From positions 1 through 35,341 of the forward strand of contig JBAZMD010000007.1 of assembly GCA_041649955.1 (NCBI GenBank): DNA of 35,341 nt. The letters run 5' to 3'. Below are positions 1 to 7,272 of the stretch, one piece after another. A program made the position numbers and the translations under genes. Within the stretch, counting starts at the first letter, position 1. Every line of letters begins with the position of its first letter. The notes under the pieces were generated by a model that worked only from the letters and a program-made list of their open reading frames with translations, was not told the origin of the DNA and ran no database searches. This DNA is from JAQUPP01 sp041649955. Lineage in GTDB: Bacteria > Patescibacteriota > Patescibacteriia > UBA2591 > JAQUPP01.

Positions 1-127
1 CCAGAGTATCCACTCTTACCACTGTAACCAGAGTATCCGCTCTTACCACTGTAACCAGAGTATCCGCTTGTTGACGCACCAGACTGTCCAGAGTATCCCG
101 AGTAGCCCGAAGTTCCACTTGCGCCAT
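1..127. repeat. Assembly end-overlap, copy 1 (identical to 35215-35341)
   Basis: The first 127 bases recur exactly as the last 127 bases of the window. Removing one copy lets the collagen-like fibre gene read in frame through the join, giving 2082 nt, a whole number of codons. A length of exactly 127 is a common maximum k-mer size of short-read assemblers, so I read this as the overlap of a closed circular contig rather than a biological terminal repeat. It indicates a complete, circular or circularly permuted genome of 35,214 bp. Confidence 0.93.
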
Positions 128-1157
128 TTGTTCCGTTTGTTCCACTGTATCCAGATATACCGCTATATCCCGAATAGCCACTGTATCCAGAAGTTCCGTT
201 TGTTCCATTTGTTCCGCTATATCCGCTTATTCCAGAATAACCCGAGTAACCAGAGTATCCACTTGTTCCAATACCAGAGTATCCACTGTATCCGCTATAA
301 CCAGAAACTCCACTACCGCTATATCCAGAAATACCAGAATAGCCACTGTAACCACTTTCTCCGTCTATTCCATTACTTCCAGAATAGCCAGATATACCAG
401 AATAGCCCGAGTAGCCACTATATCCAGAGTCGCCTTGATCTCCTTTCTCTCCACTGTATCCAGAGAAACCAGACTCTCCATTCTCTCCGTTAATTCCACT
501 ATATCCACTAAAGCCCGAATATCCAGAGTATCCCGACACTCCACTTCCACTAAAACCAGAAATTCCACTGAAACCAGAGTATCCAGAATATCCCGAGTAT
601 CCGCTAGTTCCAGACTCTCCATTTATACCAGAATATCCAGACTCGCCGTCTAGTCCATTTAAGCCAGAGTATCCGCTTTCTCCTTGTTCTCCATTTTGTC
701 CAGAGATACCACTATATCCAGAGTAACCCGAATAGCCAGAAACACCAGACTGCGCTATACCATTAAGTCCAGAGTATCCACTAAAGCCACTGTAACCACT
801 TACTCCCGAGCCACTGTATCCAGAGTATCCGCTATATCCACTTACGCCAGAGCCAGAATATCCGCTTATACCGCTATATCCACTGTAACCACTTTGTCCG
901 TCCTGTCCGCTATAACCAGAATAGCCACTCTTACCGCTATACCCAGAATACCCGCTAGTTGACGCGCCAGACTGTCCAGAGTAACCAGAGTAGCCACTTG
1001 TTCCTATACCAGAATATCCAGAGAAACCAGAAAGTCCCTTAAGAGAACTCTTAGGGGCTTTTTTTGTTGTATTTGTTTGTAGATCTACAAAGGGAATTAT
1101 ATCTGTTTCCTGTGGTATTCCGCTTGGTAATTCTTCTATTGTTTTGTCTTCGTTCAT
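1..1157 (-). CDS. Collagen-like tail fibre, N-terminal part (continues at 35214)
   Basis: Residues 1-386 of a 693-residue protein whose remainder is encoded at 35214-34290 across the circular join. It starts at ATG 1157 with a short head (MNEDKTIEELPSG) likely to attach it to the virion. From about residue 41 it becomes near-uninterrupted Gly-X-Y triplets dominated by GYS, GIS, GFS, GKS, GES and GTN, the pattern of a collagen-like triple helix. Serine is in the third position where vertebrate collagen has hydroxyproline. Short breaks (GSGVSG, GIGTSG, GASTSG) recur and may be hinges. The start overlaps the stop of the SPYSxK gene as ATGA, so the two are probably translationally coupled. There is no Shine-Dalgarno site. 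The repeats are prone to length change, so assembly of the exact repeat number should be treated with caution. Confidence 0.9.
   Translation of the reverse strand, partial: MNEDKTIEELPSGIPQETDIIPFVDLQTNTTKKAPKSSLKGLSGFSGYSGIGTSGYSGYSGQSGASTSGYSGYSGKSGYSGYSGQDGQSGYSGYSGISGYSGSGVSGYSGYSGYSGSGVSGYSGFSGYSGLNGIAQSGVSGYSGYSGYSGISGQNGEQGESGYSGLNGLDGESGYSGINGESGTSGYSGYSGYSGFSGISGFSGSGVSGYSGYSGFSGYSGINGENGESGFSGYSGEKGDQGDSGYSGYSGYSGISGYSGSNGIDGESGYSGYSGISGYSGSGVSGYSGYSGYSGIGTSGYSGYSGYSGISGYSGTNGTNGTSGYSGYSGYSGISGYSGTNGTNGASGTSGYSGYSGQSGASTSGYSGYSGKSGYSGYSGKSGYS
128..1035 (-). repeat. Gly-X-Ser coding repeat array
   Basis: Degenerate 9- and 18-base units coding for Gly-Tyr-Ser triplets fill almost the whole first kilobase and continue at 35160-35341. 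Codons vary (GGA/GGT/GGC, TAC/TAT, TCT/AGT), so the array is more uniform at protein level than at DNA level, which suggests selection on the triplet pattern rather than only recent expansion. The nearly identical stretch on both sides of the join (GYSGYSGKSG units) looks like recent tandem duplication. Confidence 0.85.
1036..1065 (+). terminator. Terminator-like hairpin on the plus strand inside the fibre gene
   Basis: On the plus strand a 9-bp stem (CCCTTAAGA with TCTTAGGGG, one G-U pair) closes a GAAC loop and is followed by C and seven T, the form of a rho-independent terminator. It lies antisense within codons for the KKAPKSSLKG segment of the fibre head. No plus-strand gene feeds into it, so it may stop antisense transcription, or it may be a coincidence of lysine and proline codons. 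Confidence 0.4.
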
Positions 1158-1336
1158 ATAATTATTCTTTTTTTATTTTGTAAAAGTAAATGTCCTCCGT
1201 TCTCTTGTAACAAAAAATTTACGGGACAAAAACTTTTTTCTGAATAAGGACTTTGTTTAACAGTAAATGGCGAAACCTTTTGTGAATAAGGACTTGTCTT
1301 TTTGCTATATGGTGTTTTTGGACAAGTATTTGTCAT
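1154..1336 (-). CDS. Small SPYSxK-repeat protein between the two fibres
   Basis: Sixty residues. The first half is a tandem repeat of about seven residues: TPYSKKT, SPYSQKV, SPFTVKQ, SPYSEKS; the second half is CPVNFLLQENGGHLLLQNKKRIII. It lies 5 bases after the 369-residue fibre and its TGA overlaps the ATG of the collagen-like fibre (ATGA), so it is placed for coupled translation. Short repeat proteins of this kind occur among phage tail genes, but I do not know a function. Position suggests a spacer, linker or chaperone for the fibres. The repeat, the tight packing and the coupling make it more likely real than chance. Confidence 0.65.
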   Translation of the reverse strand: MTNTCPKTPYSKKTSPYSQKVSPFTVKQSPYSEKSFCPVNFLLQENGGHLLLQNKKRIII

Positions 1337-1341
1337 AATTT

Positions 1342-2451
1342 TTAGTATTCAGTATTAAGAGCCACAACATATTCTCCTGCTGTTCCGCCTCCTCCACCTC
1401 CTCCTCCCGCACAAGGCGTCCCTCCTCCAGAGGCACTTCCTCCGTTTCCTCCAGTTCCTCTACCTGCGCCAGTTGTAGCCGAGTGAGTTCCAACAGCTCC
1501 GCCTGCTCCGCCTGCGTTCTGTCCTCCTCCTAGTCCTCCTGCTCCGCCTGCTCCCGCGAACATTCCTGCTCCTCCTCCTCCGTCGCCTCCATAAGAGTTA
1601 AGTCCAGTTCCAACGCCTGCGCTAGCATTACCTCCGTTTCCTCCAGAAATATTTATAGTTCCACTATTCGCAGTTAAAGTATTATAAAGTATAACGCACA
1701 TTCCCCCTGCTCCTCCTCCGCCACCTCCTGCGCCATTAGAATTACCTGTGCCGATAGTTGAGTCTGCTCCATTTTTACCTGCGACAGAAATACCTAAAGC
1801 AGTGGTAAAATTCCAAGCGCCTGCACACTCTATAACGAGTCCGCCTCCGCCATTTCCTCCTGCTCCTCCAACTGCATTTCCAACATCAACTCCACCACTT
1901 CCTCCACCAGATCCCGCAGTTATCCAAAGTCCCCATTTTCTATAAATATGTTGTTGAGTAATTCCGTAAATATTTTTTGTTGTATATATTACGCCTGCTC
2001 CGCCTCCACTTCTACTACCTCCAGTTCCTAATTTACCATTTGAACTATCTCCACCAAAAATATAGTTTGCTGTGTTTCCATTTTCTCCGTCGCCCGTTGT
2101 ATTTGTTGCTCCTCCAGTTGCTCCCATTCCAGACGCGTCAAGCATAGGCGCTTGACTTGAGGTAAGAGTAACATCGCCTTGCGACTTTAAAACAATAATA
2201 GTTCCATTTGCGTTAGGGTTAGAAAAGGTAACTTTACCAGTTCCAGTGATAGAAATATAAGTGTAATTTTTTATAACATAAGCAAGACCTCCTAAGTCTA
2301 TATTTGTAGTTCCACTTGAAACATTTAAAGCTCCGTCCGCGCCATTACCGCCGAATTTAATTTGAGAATATAAGTCGTCAAAGTTCTCGTTAATATCACT
2401 TGCTATTACATCGTCCCCTGCGACAAAATTGTTAGGCTTTATTCTTCCCAT
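1342..2451 (-). CDS. Glycine-rich tail fibre / adhesin, 369 aa
   Basis: Begins MGRIKPNNFVAGDDVIASDI, a pattern common at the start of phage tail fibres (a turn and helix before the shaft: DINENFDDLYSQIKF). Residues about 32-105 match the globular module of the collagen-like fibre (KFGGNGADGALNVSSGTTN, LGGLAYVIKNYT, ISITGTG, DVTLTSS). The rest is glycine-rich with GGGGGGAGG blocks and two hydrophobic strands (LVIECAGAWNFTT, MCVILYNTLTA), again parallel to its partner. I infer a receptor-binding adhesin whose tip may form packed polyglycine-II helices. It lacks the collagen-like shaft, so the two are paralogues with different arms. The stop of the upstream tail gene is one base before its ATG. 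Confidence 0.8.
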   Translation of the reverse strand: MGRIKPNNFVAGDDVIASDINENFDDLYSQIKFGGNGADGALNVSSGTTNIDLGGLAYVIKNYTYISITGTGKVTFSNPNANGTIIVLKSQGDVTLTSSQAPMLDASGMGATGGATNTTGDGENGNTANYIFGGDSSNGKLGTGGSRSGGGAGVIYTTKNIYGITQQHIYRKWGLWITAGSGGGSGGVDVGNAVGGAGGNGGGGLVIECAGAWNFTTALGISVAGKNGADSTIGTGNSNGAGGGGGGAGGMCVILYNTLTANSGTINISGGNGGNASAGVGTGLNSYGGDGGGGAGMFAGAGGAGGLGGGQNAGGAGGAVGTHSATTGAGRGTGGNGGSASGGGTPCAGGGGGGGGTAGEYVVALNTEY

Positions 2452-2452
2452 T

Positions 2453-3016
2453 TTAATTTATTGTATACTTAGCGCTGATAAATATTGAGCCTGTTTTTAC
2501 CCAACCCCCTGTTATCAATAATGAAAATGCTTGTCCAGAATTTGCTCCTGCACCTCCGTCAATGAAAGCTCCGAACTCCTCATAAGTTGCATTTGCTACA
2601 TCTCCGCTTGCTATAAACCAGTCTACATAAGCTATATTGTCGTCAAAAGAGGAGTCAGACGCAAGTTTTCTAAATACCTCCGTATTAAGTTGAGTAGACG
2701 CATTTGTAAAAGCAGTTGTTCCACTTCCCAAAGCTCCGTAATTTATTTCTCCTGTATAAGTTGTATCTCCTGCGAGTCTTCTAGCAAAAACACTTCTTCC
2801 AACAGTAGGAATAATATTTGTTTTCTTTTCTATGCTTTCAATAATTCCCTCTTTCTGCATTTTTTCTAACGCTGAAATATCCTCGTTTCTTAAGGCAATT
2901 CTAAGACGAGGTAAAACTTCTTTTTCTATTTTTGAGTCTTGGAGTTTTGGAGAAAGTTTTACAAATTGATACTCTCCTTTAATACTTGCTTGTTCTTTTG
3001 TTTTTAGAATTTCCAT
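2453..3016 (-). CDS. Tail-tip / fibre-associated structural protein
   Basis: 187 residues. The middle (IIPTVGRSVFARRLAGDTTYT, INYGALGSGTTAF) and the following NASTQLNTEVFRKLASDSSFD match a widespread phage structural family of the type 'GR..iA..L.g......I.y.alGtGtt', usually found beside tail fibres. The first 70 residues are charged and helical (KLQDSKIEKEVLPRLRIALR) and may be a coiled-coil attachment region. It lies between the tail hub and the first fibre, so an adaptor or tip role is likely. A TATAAT with extended TG (3025-3030) lies just upstream. I cannot name the family with certainty. Confidence 0.65.
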   Translation of the reverse strand: MEILKTKEQASIKGEYQFVKLSPKLQDSKIEKEVLPRLRIALRNEDISALEKMQKEGIIESIEKKTNIIPTVGRSVFARRLAGDTTYTGEINYGALGSGTTAFTNASTQLNTEVFRKLASDSSFDDNIAYVDWFIASGDVANATYEEFGAFIDGGAGANSGQAFSLLITGGWVKTGSIFISAKYTIN

Positions 3017-3024
3017 ATATTTAT

Positions 3025-3030
3025 ATTATA
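3025..3030 (-). promoter_or_regulatory. Extended -10 promoter element before tail-tip gene
   Basis: Minus strand reads TGTTATAATAT, a TGn-TATAAT extended -10, a few bases upstream of ATG 3016. No good -35 at 16-18 bp. It belongs to a series of the same motif found between operons throughout the window. Confidence 0.45.
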
Positions 3031-3035
3031 ACATT

Positions 3036-4511
3036 TTACATAAATTTTGCACCTCTATCAAAACGCGCCATTCTTTTTACATCACTTATACTACTTGGAA
3101 AATAAAAACCATATACCCACCTTATGTCCGCAGGATCAAAAGGGTTAAGTTGTATGTCTTCTGAAAAGGTAATTATATCTTCCGTAGCTAGGGGAGTAAC
3201 AAAGTCAATTTCTTCTACAATATTCATTTCTTCTTGAGTTGTGTATATCTGTTCTGATACCTCGTTTTCGTCAATGCTCTCGTTTTCTGGCGCTATAATT
3301 TTGCGTAGGAGGTCTATCAATTCGTATTTTTGAGTAGAGATAAGGCTAATATTGTATCTGAACTCAAACGGAGTAAGAGAGGCGAATACAACACTTTTAA
3401 TAAACATAGAGTCGCCCTCTGGAGTAACAATTATTTGCCCTGCTCTAAGTCCAGACTCATAAGTGCTAAAACTTGCGTCTATGACAGAGTCCGCATATAC
3501 ATAAAGTTCTGCACTGGCTCTCTTTCTTGCGGTAACATTTGAGATAAGGGAGGTATCTTTAATAAGTTTTTCTTTTGCGCCGTATAATGAAATACTCTCG
3601 CCGTCTTCTGCGATAGCAAGAACTGGAATTTTAGGATTACCAGAATAAAGAATAGCGTCCCCGTCAGTGAGAGCATTTTCAAAATGGAAAGACTGGTCGG
3701 TATAATTATATAAAACATCTTTCGTTGTGAAGTCGTCTACGAAGTCCACACCTACAACTTTAGGAGTTCCATTTACACTGATAGTTAAATTAGAAAATTT
3801 GTAGGGAAGTTTGAACGAAGTAGTAGCACTTCCTTTTACTGTTATCGTATCTGAAAATGTAGCGCCGTCATAAAGCCCTCCTCTTACTTTCACTCTGTTA
3901 ACTAATTGAGAGCCGTCTATACCTCTTTCGTAAGACTTTATCATATACTTGCCGTCTACCATATTAAACGGCGCTGTCGTCGTAAACTTAGGAAAGAAAT
4001 GTATATCTTTTTCCTCGTCTACATACCATTCATACTTAACAATATCCGCGAGTCTTCGTAGACATTGTGAAATAGGAATTTGATTAAAAACAATTTTAGT
4101 AATTACGAAAGTAGATACTGCATTGTTAGAAGTAAAGCCCGAGCCTACTGGAGTAAAGTCTGCTATTAAGTCTGCGATAATATCTCCTATTGTTTCGCTT
4201 GTATAAGTTCTTGCTACGAGGATAGAGTCCATTTCGTAAGAGTGGTCTATACAAGATACTGCGTAAATTTTCTCATTAGGAAGACTCTCTGTTGACTCTT
4301 TTATTTCAACAATTCTTCCTCCAAATATTTTAACTGCGCCGTCGTATATTTCTACTTCGTCATTGTAAGCAGGAGTAAAAGTTTTATCCCCGTATTTTTT
4401 TACAGTAAAATTAGCCGTATCTACTGTGCTAGATAGTTGTTGTTTTACCGATAGACTGGGAAAGCTTATCTGATCTGAAATATCTACTGTGTTTACTTTT
4501 ACTTGTAGCAT
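3036..4511 (-). CDS. Tail hub / tail-associated protein (baseplate gp27-like)
   Basis: 491 residues directly after the tape measure, where siphophages encode the distal hub. The N-terminal part (VNTVDISDQISFPSLSVKQQ, FTPAYNDEVEIYDGAVKIFG, GRIVEIKES) and the block with TSETIGDIIADLI and CLRRLADIVKYEWYVDEEKD resemble hub proteins of the gp27 / late-control D superfamily, which join tail tube to tip. The C-terminal 80 residues are acidic (ENESIDENEVSEQIYTTQEE) and may bind the next tip protein. Its ATG overlaps the stop of the tape measure as TAATG, so translation is coupled. I see no peptidase or lysozyme motif. Confidence 0.72.
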   Translation of the reverse strand: MLQVKVNTVDISDQISFPSLSVKQQLSSTVDTANFTVKKYGDKTFTPAYNDEVEIYDGAVKIFGGRIVEIKESTESLPNEKIYAVSCIDHSYEMDSILVARTYTSETIGDIIADLIADFTPVGSGFTSNNAVSTFVITKIVFNQIPISQCLRRLADIVKYEWYVDEEKDIHFFPKFTTTAPFNMVDGKYMIKSYERGIDGSQLVNRVKVRGGLYDGATFSDTITVKGSATTSFKLPYKFSNLTISVNGTPKVVGVDFVDDFTTKDVLYNYTDQSFHFENALTDGDAILYSGNPKIPVLAIAEDGESISLYGAKEKLIKDTSLISNVTARKRASAELYVYADSVIDASFSTYESGLRAGQIIVTPEGDSMFIKSVVFASLTPFEFRYNISLISTQKYELIDLLRKIIAPENESIDENEVSEQIYTTQEEMNIVEEIDFVTPLATEDIITFSEDIQLNPFDPADIRWVYGFYFPSSISDVKRMARFDRGAKFM

Positions 4512-5755
4512 TATATTGCAAATTTTGTATCAAAGCGTAACTGTTTCATTAAGGCTTGTGATACCTTATCTACTATCTCCGTGCCTGTAACATCGCCATT
4601 TATAACAATACTTAGTCCTCCTCCGCCAAGTGCGTTAGGGTTTTTAGTAGCAATAAGATAGTCGTCTGGGTGTGTAGAAATAATTTTACCATTCTGCATA
4701 ACTCCGTCATTTACACTTCCTCCAAAGAAACTACTTACGGCATTACCTACAATTCCCGCGCCTCCCGCAACATTTCCCAAGAAAGACTTAACACCTTTTA
4801 CGACATTTAATTCGTTGAATTTATCTATCAAATTTTGCACTGTATCAATAACACTCTGCACTGCGTCTTTTACACTGTTCAAAGTGCCTATAAATATCTT
4901 CTTCAAGAAGTCTACTACCTCTACCATTACGCCCCAGATACTTGTTATTATCTGATACCACCCGTCAAAGGCGCTTTTAACAGCCCAGATAGCCCCTTTA
5001 AGGAAGATACCAATAGCGTCAATAAGTATTTTTAAGTTCTCCTGCACTTTAGGGTCAGTAAGCCAAGCTGTAAACTCTGTTATCAAAGGCAAAAGAGCCT
5101 CGTTCAATGTTGAGCCGAGAGCTTTCTGTAAGTCTTCAAAAGCCATATTAAGACTAGCCATTTGTCCTGTGCTTGTCTTAGAGAACGCCTCCGCCTGTCC
5201 TGCTACTTGTTGCTGTAATGCACCGATAGCTTGTAGGGGAGTCATATTGTCCGTGATAGCAATACCGAAGTCCTTTAAGACTTTGACATTACCCGCCATA
5301 GTAGCGCGGACGGCTTGACTAGCCTCGTCGTAAGATATTCCTTTAGCACGAGCCAAGTCCATAGCAACTTGGTGGAGTTTTGTAGCCTCTGTTGCGTCGC
5401 CTGTTATCTGTGCAAAACGAGCTAAGCCGTTAGAAGTTTCCTCGTCTTGAAAGCCTAGTTTTTTAGAACTTTCCGCTACTCCCAACAACTGCGTTTTCAT
5501 AGTCGCAAGTTTAGATCCTGTCGCAACAGTAGCCATAGTAGTATTGAACTTCGTCATAGCTACTTCGCCCTCTTGGAAAGCTTTTATTGCGTCCGAGCCG
5601 AACTTAATTATTGCCCCAGTAGCAAAAACACTAGCAAAGATACCGCCTAATTTTCCTAAATTAAGACCTGTTTTACTAGCGTTCTTGTCAAATTTACTTA
5701 ACTCCGAACTGGCGTCGTCTTTAAGTGAGAGTAATATTTTAAGTTGTTTATCCAT
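4511..5755 (-). CDS. Tail tape measure protein (short, 414 aa)
   Basis: Follows the frameshifted chaperone pair and precedes the tail hub. The sequence has the typical make-up of a tape measure: helical, Ala/Thr-rich start (LKDDASSELSKFDKNASKTG), a hydrophobic segment (LGGIFASVFATGAIIKFGSD), the conserved phage region with LARFAQITGDATEA and DEASQAVRATMAGNVKVLKDFGI, then membrane-like segments (IDAIGIFLKGAIWAVKSAFDG, IWGVMVEVVDFLKKIF) and a glycine-rich end. At about 1.5 angstrom per residue this predicts a tail of roughly 60 nm, short for a siphovirus. The ATG overlaps the stop of the frameshift product. Confidence 0.88.
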   Translation of the reverse strand: MDKQLKILLSLKDDASSELSKFDKNASKTGLNLGKLGGIFASVFATGAIIKFGSDAIKAFQEGEVAMTKFNTTMATVATGSKLATMKTQLLGVAESSKKLGFQDEETSNGLARFAQITGDATEATKLHQVAMDLARAKGISYDEASQAVRATMAGNVKVLKDFGIAITDNMTPLQAIGALQQQVAGQAEAFSKTSTGQMASLNMAFEDLQKALGSTLNEALLPLITEFTAWLTDPKVQENLKILIDAIGIFLKGAIWAVKSAFDGWYQIITSIWGVMVEVVDFLKKIFIGTLNSVKDAVQSVIDTVQNLIDKFNELNVVKGVKSFLGNVAGGAGIVGNAVSSFFGGSVNDGVMQNGKIISTHPDDYLIATKNPNALGGGGLSIVINGDVTGTEIVDKVSQALMKQLRFDTKFAI

Positions 5756-6244
5756 TTTGTTTTTTTCTAATTATTTTCTCTTTCGCCCTAATAATATTTA
5801 AGTAATTATCAATGTCCTCTTTTCTCTGACTGCGTATTTCTTCTGGCGTCCACCCGTAGCGTTCAGATAACATTTCCATAATCACAATATCACTAAGCCC
5901 ATTCTTACCTTGGAGTTGCAACTTTAAATCGTATTCAGAAAAAACTATTTTTTTTTACCTATTCCGTCAACTGTATTGTAAAGCAATTCTCCGTCTTCTA
6001 CTGATAAGTTGAATACCCAGTCTTTAGAGAAAGGAATTACAACACCCTTGTCGTCAGTTATTTTCTTAATACTTAATTCAAGTAGCTTATACTTCGCGTC
6101 TACAAGCTTAGAGGCGTCTATACCAGAGGGCTGTCCTCCGTTAAGAGTAATTCCGTCTAGCATAACTGACTTAACGAGTTCTTGCTGTCCCCAAGTAAGT
6201 GAGTCTGCTATTTCTACTTCTGCTTTAGATAGTTTGATATTCAT
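5748..6244 (-). CDS. Tail assembly chaperone, long form by -1 frameshift (gpGT-like)
   Basis: The upstream chaperone ends GGT AAA AAA AAA TAG, a run of nine A. A -1 slip on A AAA AAA at about 5948-5954 continues into an open frame to 5748: IVFSEYDLKLQLQGKNG, then SDIVIMEMLSERYGWTPEE and a lysine-rich end. The fusion is 165 residues (99 plus 66). The extension has no plausible start of its own, runs exactly to the tape measure start (stop in ATGGATAA), and sits where lambda G/GT-type frameshifting is nearly universal in siphophages. The long form normally recruits tail tube subunits to the tape measure and is absent from the virion. Confidence 0.88.
5945..6244 (-). CDS. Tail assembly chaperone, short form (gpG-like)
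   Basis: 99 residues between tail tube and tape measure. Begins MNIKLSKAEVEIADSLTWGQ and contains a segment with ITDDKGVVIPFSKDWVFNLS before ending VDGIGKKK at TAG. No recognisable domain beyond size and position, which match the first tail chaperone of siphophages. The terminal lysines are the slippery A run that yields the 165-residue form. Ten bases separate it from the tail tube gene; no Shine-Dalgarno site. Confidence 0.8.
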   Translation of the reverse strand: MNIKLSKAEVEIADSLTWGQQELVKSVMLDGITLNGGQPSGIDASKLVDAKYKLLELSIKKITDDKGVVIPFSKDWVFNLSVEDGELLYNTVDGIGKKK

Positions 6245-6254
6245 AATTTTATAA

Positions 6255-7229
6255 TTAAGAGCCTATCGCGTAGCTAACTGTTTTGTTTTGTAGAACTATT
6301 GAGGACGCTTGAGTATCAGTTGCGTTGTAGAAAGCTTTAAATGTAACTGTTTCCTCTGACAATGCGTTTGCGTCTGCTGATCTATCCCAATTTGTTATCT
6401 GTGCTTTGTTCAAAAGCATAGTAAGAGTAGGCTTATTTCCAGAGCCTAAGTCTGCCTCTCCCTCTATTTTAATTTGAACATACTTGTAAGTATTCGCTTT
6501 ATAAAGAGCCTCAAAAGTTGAGTCTTCAAAGTTTTTCATTACTTCAAGTTCAATTCCTAAAGCAGAGTTATAAATGTCTGGGTTATAAGAGCCGAATTTG
6601 TGATCTGTAATTGCATTAGCATTTATCTTTAAGCTAAAGCCTTTTACTGTCATAGCTGTTGCGCCTGTAAGTCCTGCCTCTGTGTCTGCTATCTTGATAG
6701 AAATATCTCTACCGATAAAGTCGTATTCAGTTCCATAAGTAGGGACTTCGGTAGAAGTTGCACTTGTTCCTAGAATAATATTTACAACTGCCTTAATGTA
6801 TTCTCCTGCCTTTGCTGAAAGCTCAAGAGTATTTACAACTCCGCCTCCGTATTTTTCTGAAATTATATCGCCGTCTTTTCTAAAGATAGAAAGTGAGGCG
6901 TGTTCCAAAGACTGCTCAAGTGTAAATTCGTGAGAGTAAACTCCAGACGCTACGATAGAACTATCTACACTTCCGTATAAGTTCAAAAGAATATATCCTA
7001 TCATATCTGCGTGTAGGTATCCCTCTATATCTCCGTCAGACCATTTCTTTGTAATTCTTGCGCCTTGTGAGTCTTCCAATACGCCCATAGAACTTTCGTC
7101 TACTGCTTTTTCTGCTCTTGGTAAGATACTAGCAGTTAGTTTTTTAAACCAACGACTAGCTGTTGTAGGAGTTCCTCTTACTGACTCAACTCCTATTCCT
7201 ATTTCTTCTTGTCTTCCTATTATATTCAT
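6255..7229 (-). CDS. Major tail tube protein
   Basis: 324 residues. The start MNIIGRQEEIGIGVESVRGT followed by TTASRWFKKLTASILPR matches the phage tail tube family that begins with 'G....ig.E...Gt.'. The rest is beta-rich with GEYIKAVVNIILGTSAT, TVKGFSLKINANAITDHKFG and a final strand region ending VSYAIGS, as expected for a tube subunit that polymerises as hexameric rings around the tape measure. It stands between the tail terminator and the chaperones, the usual place. A TGG-TATAAT promoter element (7261-7266) lies 32 bases upstream, fitting strong separate expression. Confidence 0.85.
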   Translation of the reverse strand: MNIIGRQEEIGIGVESVRGTPTTASRWFKKLTASILPRAEKAVDESSMGVLEDSQGARITKKWSDGDIEGYLHADMIGYILLNLYGSVDSSIVASGVYSHEFTLEQSLEHASLSIFRKDGDIISEKYGGGVVNTLELSAKAGEYIKAVVNIILGTSATSTEVPTYGTEYDFIGRDISIKIADTEAGLTGATAMTVKGFSLKINANAITDHKFGSYNPDIYNSALGIELEVMKNFEDSTFEALYKANTYKYVQIKIEGEADLGSGNKPTLTMLLNKAQITNWDRSADANALSEETVTFKAFYNATDTQASSIVLQNKTVSYAIGS

Positions 7230-7260
7230 ATTTTTAAAATTAAATTATTAACTAATAAAT

Positions 7261-7266
7261 ATTATA
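7261..7266 (-). promoter_or_regulatory. Extended -10 promoter for tail tube gene
   Basis: Minus strand TGGTATAATAT in the 43-bp gap before the tail tube gene; -35 candidate TTTCAA at 17 bp is weak. An abundant structural protein with its own promoter is plausible. Confidence 0.5.
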
Positions 7267-7272
7267 CCATAC

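Noticed and set aside
68..962. Plus-strand open frames over the first kilobase
   Set aside because: They are antisense shadows of the Gly-X-Ser repeats; composition (Ser/Ile/Arg-rich periodic) mirrors the repeat and there is no start signal.
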